Of a DNA stretch of 64,000 nt, positions 52,826 through 62,525 are shown one piece after another (the first letter of the stretch is position 1; the number at the start of each line of letters is the position of its first letter). The stretch covers positions 4,960,001-5,024,000 of the forward strand of contig OZ257136.1 in assembly GCA_965278995.1 (NCBI GenBank). Direction: 5' to 3'. Made by a program: the position numbers and the translations under genes. Under the pieces are notes generated by a model that saw only the letters and a program-made list of their open reading frames with translations, did no database searches and was not told the DNA's origin. The DNA is from JADJYF01 sp965278995. GTDB taxonomy: Bacteria > Pseudomonadota > Gammaproteobacteria > Ga0077536.

Positions 52826-53458
52826 TCAGGGCGCGCCAGAAGGCCTAGCCGTGTTCACGATCTCGCGCACCGCGTCCGCAATCGCGCGACTCAAGGCAGC
52901 CAGCGCCTCGCTCAGGGCAGTTGCCTGCGCCGGGTAGTCGGTATCGGCCATGGCTGCGGTGAACTGCGTCTTGTCTTGGGCGAGAACCGTGCGACCGTCA
53001 TCTCCGAGAACTTGCCAGAACGCGGTCAACTGCGCCTGTCCGCTGGCGGTGGTGATAAATTCGGTCACTTCGACGGTCACCTGCAAACTGTCCGCAGCTT
53101 GCGCGCGGCCCAGTGTCGCGACCCGGCCGGTGTGCAGAAGGCGTGAAAGATTCTCAACCAGCACGCGGGAAACCCCCTCGTCGAGCGGTTCGGCCCAGCG
53201 GGCCGTCGCTGCCGCCTGCATTTCCGCCGCGCTTTTCAGCACCAGGAATTGTGTTCTATCGGTGTAAGCCGGCAGGGCTACGGGTCCGACGATGAGCAGT
53301 GGCAGCGTGACAGCGGAGGGTTCTTCGCGCGGCGCCGTATCGGTCAGTGGAGTCAGTACCAGCAGCTGTGTCGGTGAGGCGACTCCGACTGCGCAGCCAA
53401 CGGCGAGGGTGCTGACAATTGCCAGCATCGCCACACTGATCTCGACACGCAGCGTCAT
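52826..53458 (-). CDS. PqiC/ABC-type transport auxiliary lipoprotein (DUF330 family)
   Basis: The 210-residue protein has a signal peptide with lipobox LAVGC (C22). The rest (LLIVGPVALPAYTDRTQFLV, RWAEPLDEGVSRVLVENLSRLL) is typical of the outer-membrane lipoprotein that partners MCE proteins. Its ATG overlaps the MlaD stop by four bases. It is the last gene of the Mla-like operon. Confidence 0.85.
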   Translation of the reverse strand: MTLRVEISVAMLAIVSTLAVGCAVGVASPTQLLVLTPLTDTAPREEPSAVTLPLLIVGPVALPAYTDRTQFLVLKSAAEMQAAATARWAEPLDEGVSRVLVENLSRLLHTGRVATLGRAQAADSLQVTVEVTEFITTASGQAQLTAFWQVLGDDGRTVLAQDKTQFTAAMADTDYPAQATALSEALAALSRAIADAVREIVNTARPSGAP

Positions 53459-54522
53459 TCGCCGGACTCCTGCCGCTTGCCGATCAAGACAGCGTTGGGT
53501 TGTTTCTCGAGCGCATCGGCAAGTGCCCGCACGGCGCGAGCTGTAGCGGCCAGTTCGGCCAGCGTTTCGCGCAGTTGATGGCCGGTTGCCGAGGTGGGCA
53601 GCGTCATCGACTCGACGCTCGCCATGGTCTGACGAGTCTGCACCAACGCCAGCTGCGCGTCGCGCGCGGCCTGCCCGAGATCGGCCAGCAGCTTCGCACC
53701 GTCGCCTCGGGTCAACGCATCGACATTGACCAGGGTCTTGTTGGCGTTGGCAATAAGGGGTTGGAGATCCTGCGCGACGCGATCGATGTTCGCGAGCGCG
53801 CTGTCAGCGTTGGCAAGCAACGGTGTGAGCTTCTGATCGACGTTGCCGGCAAGGTCGCGCAACGCTTTCAAGGTGCTGGCAAATTCGGCCGGCGCGCGCA
53901 GCAAATCCGGAGAGTTGAGGAATTTATCCGCTCCCAGTAACGCACCCTGGAAAGCTTCGATCATTTGTTCGAGCGGCAACTTTTCCATTTTCTCGACCAC
54001 CTGGGCCAAACTCGTCTGCGCTTTCTGCAGGATGGTCGGCACTGTCGGTATCTGCAGACGACCGGATGCCGGATCGCGCAGCGGGCCGCTCGGCGGCGGC
54101 GCATCGGGGTAGAAATCGAGCTGAACGAACTGTTGCCCGGTCACCAGGCTTTCTGACTGCAGCTGCGCGCGCAGTCCGCGATCGACCAGCGCTTTGACCG
54201 GCTTGCCTGATTCGCCTTCCACTGCGCGACCGTAGAGTTGCTTCTCGATATCGACCAGATCGACATACACCGGTATCCGCACTTCCAGCGTCTTGCGGTC
54301 GAGCTGTGTCGTGATCGAAGTGACTTCGCCGATTTTTACACCGCGGAATTTTACCGCAGCGCCGACGCTCAAGCCTTGCACATCGCCTTCGAAGAACATG
54401 ACGCATTCGGCGGTATCGCGGAACAGCTTGCCGGACCCGAACAACATGACGCCGATGACGGCAAGCAGCGTCGCTCCGACGATGAACGCACCGATAAGCG
54501 CTGGTTTCACGGCACGCGTCAT
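53455..54522 (-). CDS. mlaD: MCE-domain (MlaD-like) lipid-transport substrate-binding protein
   Basis: The 355-residue protein has one N-terminal membrane helix and a single MCE domain (FFEGDVQGLSVGAAVKFRGVKIGEVTSI). A long helical C-terminal part rich in Leu/Asn repeats follows (for example ANKTLVNVDALTRG). MCE proteins form a ring that passes phospholipid between membranes. It overlaps the ATPase stop and the lipoprotein start by four bases each. Confidence 0.9.
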   Translation of the reverse strand: MTRAVKPALIGAFIVGATLLAVIGVMLFGSGKLFRDTAECVMFFEGDVQGLSVGAAVKFRGVKIGEVTSITTQLDRKTLEVRIPVYVDLVDIEKQLYGRAVEGESGKPVKALVDRGLRAQLQSESLVTGQQFVQLDFYPDAPPPSGPLRDPASGRLQIPTVPTILQKAQTSLAQVVEKMEKLPLEQMIEAFQGALLGADKFLNSPDLLRAPAEFASTLKALRDLAGNVDQKLTPLLANADSALANIDRVAQDLQPLIANANKTLVNVDALTRGDGAKLLADLGQAARDAQLALVQTRQTMASVESMTLPTSATGHQLRETLAELAATARAVRALADALEKQPNAVLIGKRQESGE

Positions 54523-55280
54523 GCTGTCTGTTCGCCGCGAGTCAGGAATTGTCGCACTTTGGCGTCCTCACAATTGGCCAGCATGTCGGCCGGCGTACCG
54601 CGCGCGACGATGGTCTTGCGCTCGGCGTCCATGAAGATCGCATTCGTGCCGATGGCAAAGATACTTGGCAGTTCATGAGTCACCACAATCACGGTTGCAC
54701 CCATGCTGTCTTTCAATTCGACAATCAGCTCGTCGAGTCTCCTCGAGCTCAAGGGGTCGAGCCCAGCCGATGGTTCGTCGAAGAAAAGTATTTCCGGGTC
54801 CAGCGCCATGGCACGGGCGAGGCCCGCACGTTTCTGCATGCCACCGCTGATCTCTGACGGGTAATAATCCGCGAAACCGGCCAATCCGACCAGCGCGAGC
54901 TTGAGCTCGGCCAGTTCGCGGATTTCGGCCGCTTCCAGCGCGGTGTATTGCTCCAGAGTCAAGGCGATGTTCTCGGCCAATGTCATCGAGCTCCATAATG
55001 CACCTTGCTGATACATCACGCCGAAACTGCGCAGCCGTGCCTCGCGAGCCTCGGGCGTAGCGGTGAGAAAATTCTCGCCGTTGTAGAAAATTTCCCCGGC
55101 CGCCGGTGTCTGCAGCCCGATCATGTGGCGGAGCAGAGTGCTTTTGCCGCAGCCGCTGTCGCCCATGATGATGAAAATATCGCCGCGACGGATAGTGAAA
55201 TTGAGATCGCGCTGAACGACAAAGCTGCCGTAAGCCATCGTCAGCTGTTTGACCTCCACGTGTATGTCGGGCGCCGTCAT
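54519..55280 (-). CDS. mlaF: Lipid-transport ABC ATPase (MlaF-like)
   Basis: The 253-residue protein has Walker A GDSGCGKST, the signature ISGGMQKRAGLARA and Walker B ILFFDEPSAGLDP. The SGGMQKR form is typical of MlaF/Ttg2A ATPases. The start at 55280 is just after the permease stop; a longer start at 55304 would overlap it by 20 bases. Confidence 0.92.
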   Translation of the reverse strand: MTAPDIHVEVKQLTMAYGSFVVQRDLNFTIRRGDIFIIMGDSGCGKSTLLRHMIGLQTPAAGEIFYNGENFLTATPEAREARLRSFGVMYQQGALWSSMTLAENIALTLEQYTALEAAEIRELAELKLALVGLAGFADYYPSEISGGMQKRAGLARAMALDPEILFFDEPSAGLDPLSSRRLDELIVELKDSMGATVIVVTHELPSIFAIGTNAIFMDAERKTIVARGTPADMLANCEDAKVRQFLTRGEQTA

Positions 55281-55284
55281 TCGC

Positions 55285-56415
55285 TCACCAGCCAAGGATG
55301 TCATAGATCACTGTCAGCGTGGCGTCGACGACAATGATCCAGACGATGCCGGTCACCACGGCCGAAGTCGCAGCATCGCCCACGGCAGCCGCACTGCGGC
55401 CGCATTGCATACCGCGCAGGCATCCGGCGAGCGCGACCAGTACGCCGAATACGGTGGCCTTGAACAAGCCCAGAGCAAACTGTTTCAGGCTCAAGGCGGC
55501 GATAGTCTGGTCATAGTACTGGGCCAGCCCTAGATCGAACGAACTCACGGCGACGAAGGCGCCGCCCAGAATGCCAAGCAGGTCCGCATACAGACACAGC
55601 AGCGGCATCATCAGGATCAACGCCAGCATCCGCGGCAGGACCAGGAAATCGGTTGGCGAGAAACCGCTGGTTCTAAGCGCGTCGATTTCTTCGCCAACCG
55701 TCATGGTGCCGAGCTGGGCAGCGAATGCGGCTCCGGTACGCCCGGCCATGATGATGGCCGTCATCATGGCGCCCATCTCGCGCGCCATTCCGAGACCGAC
55801 GAGATTGGCCACGAAGATCTGAGCGCCGAACTGCTTCAACTGGACCGCACCGACATAGGCGAGAATCATGCCGACAAGAAAGCTGATCAGTGAAACGATG
55901 GGCAGGGCCTGCGCGCCGCATTGCTGCACTATCAACCAGAAATCCACTTTTCGAAATCGCGCTCTGCCGCTGAGCAGGCGCGCGAGCGACAGCACTGCCT
56001 CGCCGATGAAAGCGAGCAGTTCCTGGCCGCCGGTGAACACTGACAGTGCGCTCTGGCCCAGCCGACTCAGCCAGCTCACGCTCGTTTCATCACGGCGCGA
56101 ACCTTGCCTTTCCGGAACGGCCGTTGCCAGCTTCAGCAGTCGTTGAACGCCGTCGGGTAGTCCAGTGAATTCACAGGCGACCGAGCGGCTCTCGCACAAA
56201 CTGCGCAGTCGAAGCAGGACAATCAGCAATGCTGAATCCCACGCCGCCAGCTGGGTGCTGTCGAACGTCATTTGAGTGACGCCATCGAGCGCGGCTTCTA
56301 TCGGTGCCAGTCCCTGCTCGGGCAGACTGGCGGCCGTCGTCCAGTGCCCCGACAATGCGACGCACAGCGTTGCAGGCGTAGGCTGCGTTAAAATAAACGT
56401 ACAGTCGACTGGCAT
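55285..56415 (-). CDS. mlaE: Lipid-transport permease (MlaE-like) with N-terminal STAS-like domain
   Basis: The 376-residue protein has about 100 residues of a STAS-like domain (VALSGHWTTAASLPEQG, MTFDSTQLAAWDSALLIVLLRL), then the MlaE membrane domain with FLVGMILAYVGAVQLKQFGAQIFVANLVGLGMAREMGAMMTAIIMAGRTGAAFAAQLGTM. In E. coli the STAS protein MlaB is separate; here it is fused. It is the first gene of the operon. The start at 56415 is provisional because no strong ribosome site is seen. Confidence 0.88.
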   Translation of the reverse strand: MPVDCTFILTQPTPATLCVALSGHWTTAASLPEQGLAPIEAALDGVTQMTFDSTQLAAWDSALLIVLLRLRSLCESRSVACEFTGLPDGVQRLLKLATAVPERQGSRRDETSVSWLSRLGQSALSVFTGGQELLAFIGEAVLSLARLLSGRARFRKVDFWLIVQQCGAQALPIVSLISFLVGMILAYVGAVQLKQFGAQIFVANLVGLGMAREMGAMMTAIIMAGRTGAAFAAQLGTMTVGEEIDALRTSGFSPTDFLVLPRMLALILMMPLLCLYADLLGILGGAFVAVSSFDLGLAQYYDQTIAALSLKQFALGLFKATVFGVLVALAGCLRGMQCGRSAAAVGDAATSAVVTGIVWIIVVDATLTVIYDILGW

Positions 56416-56594
56416 CGGGAAACAGGTGAAGAGCGCGACACCCGCGTAAACTACTTTGTTTCGTCGCGTTGCGCACCCGCTCTGCGCGAATTCATGACGA
56501 TTGCCTTTGGTCGAGCGGCCGCATCCATGAGCAATCCTTGCGCGATTCCCGTCGCGGGCTCCATAGTATGCCGCGTCCAAAGAAGGAGACGCCG

Positions 56595-59500
56595 GTGCGC
56601 ACTGGAGTTCATTCACAAAGCGCGAAGATCAACTCCGGTACACACGAAAATTGTCGTCGGTCCCAGGCCGCTACGCCCCGGCCTGTTCCCCGTAAACTTC
56701 GCCTGCTCGCCATGCTGATGTCGTTTGTCGCGGTCATGAGCGCCATGGCTGCGCCGACGGTGGAATTCTTTTCTCCGCAAGGGACTGTCAAAGGCGTGCG
56801 CCAGGTGAGCGCGCGATTTTCCTCGCCGATGGTCGCTTTCGGCGACCCGCGACTGCCTGAACCATTCATCATCGACTGTGCCGCACCGGGCCATGCGCGC
56901 TGGGCCGACGATCGCAACTGGATCTATGACTTCGCTGCCGATCTCGAGGCCGGTGTGGCCTGCTCGTTCACCCTGAAGCCTGATCTCCGAACGCTGGCCG
57001 GTGCGGCGTTCGAGGAGATTGGGACCTATCGATTCGATACCGGAGGTCCGTCCGTTCGAGCGTCACTGCCGGATCAGGGTGAGTACGGTATCGATGCCGA
57101 ACAGATCTTCGTACTCGGACTCGATGCTGAAGCTGATCCCGCTACGATTTCTGAGCACGGCGCCTGCTCTGCGGCGAATATCGGGGAACGAATTCCGCTG
57201 GTGATCCTGAGCGGGCAGGCGCGCGAAGAAGTGCTCGCCCAGCGACGTCTGCTCGGCTATCAGTATTTCAACGTGTTGTGGAAATCAGGGCGCAGCAGCG
57301 TCGAAAAAGTCACGCGCGACGATCTCGCCCTGGCCGAGACCAAGCTGGTCGTGGTGCGCTGTCAGCGCCAGCTACCGCCCGAAGCCGACGTTCAACTGAT
57401 CTGGGGCGCCGGCATCGCGACGCCGGGTGGTCTGGCCACGCAGACCGACCAGATTATCGGTTTTCGCACGCGACCGGGTTTCAGCGTACGCACCGAGTGC
57501 GAGCGGGTCAACGCACGCGCGAAGTGTCTGCCATTGAAACCGCTGCGCATCGTATTTTCCGCACCGGTAGCCAGTGACATCGCAGCCGGTATCACAGTTA
57601 GCGATAAAGCAGGCCGGGTCTATCCGGCCACGCCGCCCGCAACAACGCTGCCGCGAGTCGATGAACTCGTCGTGCCCGGGCCGTTCCCCGAGCATGCCAG
57701 CCTGGTGGTCACGCTGCCCAAGCCCTTTGTCGACGACGCCGGACGCGTACCGGAAAACGCCACGCGCTTTCCGCTCGCCATCGCGTTCGACGGTAATCCA
57801 CCGCTGGTCAAGTTCGCGGCGGAGTTTGGCATTCTTGAAGCGCGCACTGGTGGCGTGTTGCCAGTCACTGTGCGCAACGTCGAGGCTGCACTCGCCGGGC
57901 GGCGCGAGCACGCGGTGGCTGTGCCGGTGGCAGTTGCGGGCGCGACTTTGCGGGTCGAGGGTAGCGCCGCTATTGGACAATGGCTGCGTCGCGTTGAGAC
58001 TGCCATGGAAGGCAGCGGCGAATGGGCACGAAACGACAAAAACGAGCCCTACTGGCACGAAACGACCGGCAGTGAATCCGTCTTCGACAGTACGGCGGCG
58101 ACGGCGGCGTTTACGCTGCCTACCGGTGGAAGCAGCAACGATTTCGAAGTGATCGGTATTCCGCTGGTAAAGCCGGGTTTCTATGTCGTCGAACTGGCCA
58201 GTCCGCGCCTCGGTGCCGCATTGCTCGGACGCGATCAGACTCGTTATGTTGCAAGCACCGCGCTCGTCACCAACCTCGCCGTCCATTTCAAATGGGGGCG
58301 TGAAGCCTCGCTGGTATGGGTCACCACGCTCGACGGCGCCGCGCCGGTCGCCGGTGCTGCGATCGAGATCAGCGACTACTGCAGCGGCAGCGAACGTTGG
58401 CGCGGTACGACCGATGCGGCCGGCATCGCGCGTATTGCAACCTCGCTCGGCGAGCCACATGGCAGCAGCTACTGCGGCTCATGGTCGCCGGCGCCGCTGA
58501 TGGTCGCTGCGCGTACTGACGACGACCTCGGCTTTACCTTGTCGCACTGGAGCCGTGGCATCGCCGCGCACGATTTCGATCTTGCGCGCGGCAGCGAGGC
58601 AGCCAGTCGCCTGGCTCATACGGTGCTCGATCGCACCTTGCTGCGCACCGGTGAGACAGTCTCGATGAAGCATTTCCTGCGCCGTCACGTCATGGCCGGC
58701 ATGGCCGCGCCAGACGTCGACTTGCGTGCGCTTGAAATAACAGTCAGCCATCAAGGCAGCGGTGACCAGGTGAAAGTGCCGGCGGTGTTCGACAACGACG
58801 GTGTCGCCGAATCAAGCTGGACCATCCCGGCGGATGCCAAACTCGGTGAATACGCCATCACCATCAGCTCGACCGGCGACACCGAGCCACGCTTCTATGC
58901 CGGCACGGCCCGTTTCCGTGTCGAGCAGTTCCGCGTGCCGACAATGAAAGCCGTGGTACAGCCGCCGGCGCGAAAATTGGTCAATCCACACGACATCGAA
59001 CTTGATCTGTTCGTCGGCTATCTGGCCGGCGGCGGGGCCGGGAATGCAGCAGTGAAACTGCGAACGCAGATTGAACCGCGACAGCTCCGTTACTCGCATT
59101 ACGAGGCGTTCACATTTGGCGGCAGCGACGTCACCGAAGGTGTCGTTGCCGGTGACGAGGAGCAAGGCGATCCGTTCGCCTGGTACCTGCGTCAGTTCGG
59201 TGATTATCGGGAACAGCCGACCAGCGGCAGCGCGCAGGCAGTGACGGTGCAGAACATCACGCTCGATGCGCAGGGTGCCGCAAGGGTCACGGTGCCCGGG
59301 ATCGAAGCTGGCAACGGGCCGCGCAATCTGCTCGCCGAGCTGGAATACCAGGATGCCAACGGCGAACGTCTGGCGAGTTCCGCGCGCGTCCCGGTATGGC
59401 CGGCCGAACTCGTCGTTGGTCTCAATGTCGATGGCTGGGCCGGTGCGCGCGACAAGCTGCATTTTCAGGCCGTTGCGCTCGACCTCGACGGCAAGCCAGC

Positions 59501-62500
59501 CGCCGGGAGGAAAGTCACAGTGGACGTGTTTCAGCGCGAGCGTGCATCCTACCGCAAGCGCCTCATCGGCGGATTCTATGCCTACGAGACCACTACCACC
59601 GTCAAACACATTGCAGCGCGCTGTTCCGGCCGGACCGACACCCAGGGACTGCTCGACTGTGTGATTGCGCCGGCGGTGTCCGGAGAAATCATCCTGCGCG
59701 CGCAGGCACGCGATGACGCCGGCAACGCAGCCATCACGAGCACCACGGCATGGGTCGCTGGCGACGACGACTGGTGGTTCAAACCCGGCGATTCCGATCG
59801 CATGGACGTACTCCCGGAACGCAAGGAATATGAGGCCGGCGAAACGGCGCGCTTCCAGGTCCGCATGCCATTCCGTCATGCCACCGCGCTGGTGACGGTC
59901 GAGCGTGAAGGCGTCATCGACAGCTTCGTCACCGAGCTGTCCGGCACCGAGCCGGTCATCGAAGTACCGATAGCAGACAGCTACGCGCCCAACATTTTCG
60001 TCTCGGTTCTGGCGGTGCGCGGGCGTGTCGGCTGGTGGCAGGCGCTGCTCGGCAGTGTGGTTCGTTATTTCGAACTGCCTTGGCGCACCGACGGCGCCCT
60101 GCCGACGGCACTCATCGATTTGAGCAAACCGGCTTATCGGCTCGGCATCGGGCGTATCAATGTCGGTTGGCGACCTCATCGTCTGGACGTCGAGGTCAAG
60201 CCCTCGCAGACCGTATTCAAAGTCCGCGAACAGGCGCATGTCGAACTCGCCGTGAAGCGCGCCGACGGGAAGCCGCTCACCGGTGTGGCCGAGATTGCGC
60301 TGGCGGCAGTGGATGAAGGACTGCTCGAATTGAGCGCGAACGATACCTGGGATCTGCTCGCGCCGATGATGGGCGAACGCGGACTCGAAGTCAGCACGTC
60401 GACTGCGCAGATGCAGGTCGTCGGCAAGCGACATTTCGGGCGCAAAGCGATTCCGCATGGTGGAGGTGGCGGGCGCAGTGCAGCGCGTGAACGTTTCGAT
60501 ACTCTGTTGTTATGGCAAGGACGCGTGCAGCTCGATGCGGAGGGTCGCGCCAGTGTCGATATACCGTTGAACGATTCGCTGACTGCGTTCCGCATTGTTG
60601 CAGTCGCGCATGCCGGCACCACGCATTTCGGTACCGGTACTGCCAGCATCCGTACGACGCAGGATCTCATGTTGCATTCGGGCCTTCCGGCAGTGGTACG
60701 GGAAACGGACAGTTACGATGCCATTTTCAGCTTGCGGAATGCGAGTGAGCGCGCGATGACGGTGCTCGCATCGGCGCAGCGCAGTAGTCCCGGCACAGAG
60801 AGTACGCCGCTGGTGCTGCCTGAAATTCGAATCGAACTTGCAGCTGGCGCCAGTCATGAAGTCATCTGGCGTCAAACCGCGCCGGTCGATGCCTCGCAAC
60901 TCGATTGGGTGGTGACCGCTGCAGAGGCGGGCGGTACGGCGAGTGATACGCTCAAGGTAGCGCAGACGGTCATCCCGGCTTACCCCGTGCGTATCTATCA
61001 GGCCACACTGACGCAGCTCGCGCAGCCATTCACCATGAGTGCGGCGCCACCGCAAGGCGCCATTCCGGGTCGTGGTGGTCTCGCCGTCAGCTTGCGCTCG
61101 CGCCTCGCCGACAGCCTCGATGGCGTGCGCGAATTCATGGATGACTATTCCTATATCTGTATCGAACAATCCGTGTCACGTGCGATTGCGCTCCGCAGCG
61201 ACGACTTGTGGCGATCGACCATGGCGAGTCTGCCGAACTATCTCGATGAGGATGGACTGCTGCGTTATTTCCCGACTGACTGGTTGCAAGGCAGCGATAC
61301 CCTGACCAGCTATGTCCTCGCCATCGCCGCTGAAGCGGAGTGGGAGGTGCCCGAGGCACCACGCAAACGCATGCTCGATGCGTTACGCCGTTTCGTCGCC
61401 GGGACCGTTATGCGGGACTCGGTACTGCCGACGACTGATTTGAGCTTGCGCAAACTCGCTGCGATAGACGCGCTCGCCCGATACGATGAGGCCGATGCTG
61501 CGATGCTCGACAGCATCATCATCGATCCGAACTTGTGGCCGACCTCGGGTGTCCTTGACTGGGTCGGGATTCTGCAACGGGTACCGGATATCGGCGAGCG
61601 CGATCAGCACCTGCGAACGGCAGCCGGCATCATCCGCTCACGCCTGAATTTCCAGGGCACGATGATGAGTTTCTCGACCGAGCGCAGCGATGCGTTGTGG
61701 TGGTTGATGATCTCGGGTGATGTGAACGCTGCGCGCGGCGTACTTGCCTACCTCCGTGATCCAGCCTGGAACGACGATGTGCCACGCATGGTGAGGGGAG
61801 CACTCGCGCGCCAGCAGCACGGACACTGGAATACGACGACCGCCAATGCCTGGGGCGTGCTGGCGCTCGAGAAATTCGGCGACGCGTTCGAGTCAGTGCC
61901 GGTGACAGGCACAACAAGCCTGCGTTTTGGTGACGATGATCGGCAGCATGAGTGGTCGGCGGAAAATGGTCAGGCTGCGGTTGATTTCGATTGGCAGGCA
62001 CAGGCGACCCGTCTCGATGTCGCGCATCACGGCGCCGGCAAACCCTGGGCACTGATCGCAAGTCGCGCAGCACTGCCGCTGGAGGCGCCTTTGTTCACCG
62101 GCTATTCAATTGTGCGGACGATCACGCCCGTCGAACAACGAACGACAGGGCAGTGGACGCGAGGTGACGTTGCGCGCGTCACACTCACTGTCGATGCACA
62201 GACCGATACCGGCTGGGTCGTGGTTGATGATCCGATACCGGCAGGCGCCAGTATTCTTGGTGGTGGACTGGGGCGTGATTCGAAACTGCTGACGCAGGGC
62301 GAAGTGCGCCGGGGCTGGGTCTATCCGGTCTATGAGGAACGTCGTTTCGACGCGTTCCGCGCCTATTACAGCTACGTACCGAAAGGCCAATGGACTGTCG
62401 AGTACACGGTGCGCTTCAACAACCCCGGCAGCTTCGTGCTGCCGGCGACGCGCGTCGAAGCGATGTATGCGCCGGAAATGTTCGGTGAAATGCCGAATGC

Positions 62501-62525
62501 ACCGCTGGACGTACTTGCACCGTGA
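56595..62525 (+). CDS. Bacterial alpha-2-macroglobulin family protein (YfhM-like)
   Basis: The 1976-residue protein has a hydrophobic export segment about 35-55 residues in (RLLAMLMSFVAVMSAMA) and the MG1-type region VEFFSPQGTVKGVRQVSARF. A long run of macroglobulin domains and a thioester-type motif CIEQ (C1522-Q1525, coded at 61158-61169) follow. Such proteins trap proteases in the periplasm. GTG 56595 is preferred because AAGGAG lies seven bases upstream; ATG 56568 is an alternative. The stop overlaps the GTG of pbpC (GTGA), the well-known pairing. Confidence 0.92.
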   Translation: MRTGVHSQSAKINSGTHENCRRSQAATPRPVPRKLRLLAMLMSFVAVMSAMAAPTVEFFSPQGTVKGVRQVSARFSSPMVAFGDPRLPEPFIIDCAAPGHARWADDRNWIYDFAADLEAGVACSFTLKPDLRTLAGAAFEEIGTYRFDTGGPSVRASLPDQGEYGIDAEQIFVLGLDAEADPATISEHGACSAANIGERIPLVILSGQAREEVLAQRRLLGYQYFNVLWKSGRSSVEKVTRDDLALAETKLVVVRCQRQLPPEADVQLIWGAGIATPGGLATQTDQIIGFRTRPGFSVRTECERVNARAKCLPLKPLRIVFSAPVASDIAAGITVSDKAGRVYPATPPATTLPRVDELVVPGPFPEHASLVVTLPKPFVDDAGRVPENATRFPLAIAFDGNPPLVKFAAEFGILEARTGGVLPVTVRNVEAALAGRREHAVAVPVAVAGATLRVEGSAAIGQWLRRVETAMEGSGEWARNDKNEPYWHETTGSESVFDSTAATAAFTLPTGGSSNDFEVIGIPLVKPGFYVVELASPRLGAALLGRDQTRYVASTALVTNLAVHFKWGREASLVWVTTLDGAAPVAGAAIEISDYCSGSERWRGTTDAAGIARIATSLGEPHGSSYCGSWSPAPLMVAARTDDDLGFTLSHWSRGIAAHDFDLARGSEAASRLAHTVLDRTLLRTGETVSMKHFLRRHVMAGMAAPDVDLRALEITVSHQGSGDQVKVPAVFDNDGVAESSWTIPADAKLGEYAITISSTGDTEPRFYAGTARFRVEQFRVPTMKAVVQPPARKLVNPHDIELDLFVGYLAGGGAGNAAVKLRTQIEPRQLRYSHYEAFTFGGSDVTEGVVAGDEEQGDPFAWYLRQFGDYREQPTSGSAQAVTVQNITLDAQGAARVTVPGIEAGNGPRNLLAELEYQDANGERLASSARVPVWPAELVVGLNVDGWAGARDKLHFQAVALDLDGKPAAGRKVTVDVFQRERASYRKRLIGGFYAYETTTTVKHIAARCSGRTDTQGLLDCVIAPAVSGEIILRAQARDDAGNAAITSTTAWVAGDDDWWFKPGDSDRMDVLPERKEYEAGETARFQVRMPFRHATALVTVEREGVIDSFVTELSGTEPVIEVPIADSYAPNIFVSVLAVRGRVGWWQALLGSVVRYFELPWRTDGALPTALIDLSKPAYRLGIGRINVGWRPHRLDVEVKPSQTVFKVREQAHVELAVKRADGKPLTGVAEIALAAVDEGLLELSANDTWDLLAPMMGERGLEVSTSTAQMQVVGKRHFGRKAIPHGGGGGRSAARERFDTLLLWQGRVQLDAEGRASVDIPLNDSLTAFRIVAVAHAGTTHFGTGTASIRTTQDLMLHSGLPAVVRETDSYDAIFSLRNASERAMTVLASAQRSSPGTESTPLVLPEIRIELAAGASHEVIWRQTAPVDASQLDWVVTAAEAGGTASDTLKVAQTVIPAYPVRIYQATLTQLAQPFTMSAAPPQGAIPGRGGLAVSLRSRLADSLDGVREFMDDYSYICIEQSVSRAIALRSDDLWRSTMASLPNYLDEDGLLRYFPTDWLQGSDTLTSYVLAIAAEAEWEVPEAPRKRMLDALRRFVAGTVMRDSVLPTTDLSLRKLAAIDALARYDEADAAMLDSIIIDPNLWPTSGVLDWVGILQRVPDIGERDQHLRTAAGIIRSRLNFQGTMMSFSTERSDALWWLMISGDVNAARGVLAYLRDPAWNDDVPRMVRGALARQQHGHWNTTTANAWGVLALEKFGDAFESVPVTGTTSLRFGDDDRQHEWSAENGQAAVDFDWQAQATRLDVAHHGAGKPWALIASRAALPLEAPLFTGYSIVRTITPVEQRTTGQWTRGDVARVTLTVDAQTDTGWVVVDDPIPAGASILGGGLGRDSKLLTQGEVRRGWVYPVYEERRFDAFRAYYSYVPKGQWTVEYTVRFNNPGSFVLPATRVEAMYAPEMFGEMPNAPLDVLAP

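Noticed and set aside
50465..53146. An 893-codon plus-strand open frame
   Set aside because: It lies opposite three well-supported genes (nitroreductase, Baeyer-Villiger monooxygenase and part of the PqiC-like gene) and has low-complexity His/Arg/Asp content typical of an antisense shadow in G+C-rich DNA.
58812..60458. A 548-codon minus-strand open frame
   Set aside because: It is opposite the alpha-2-macroglobulin gene and has shadow-like composition.
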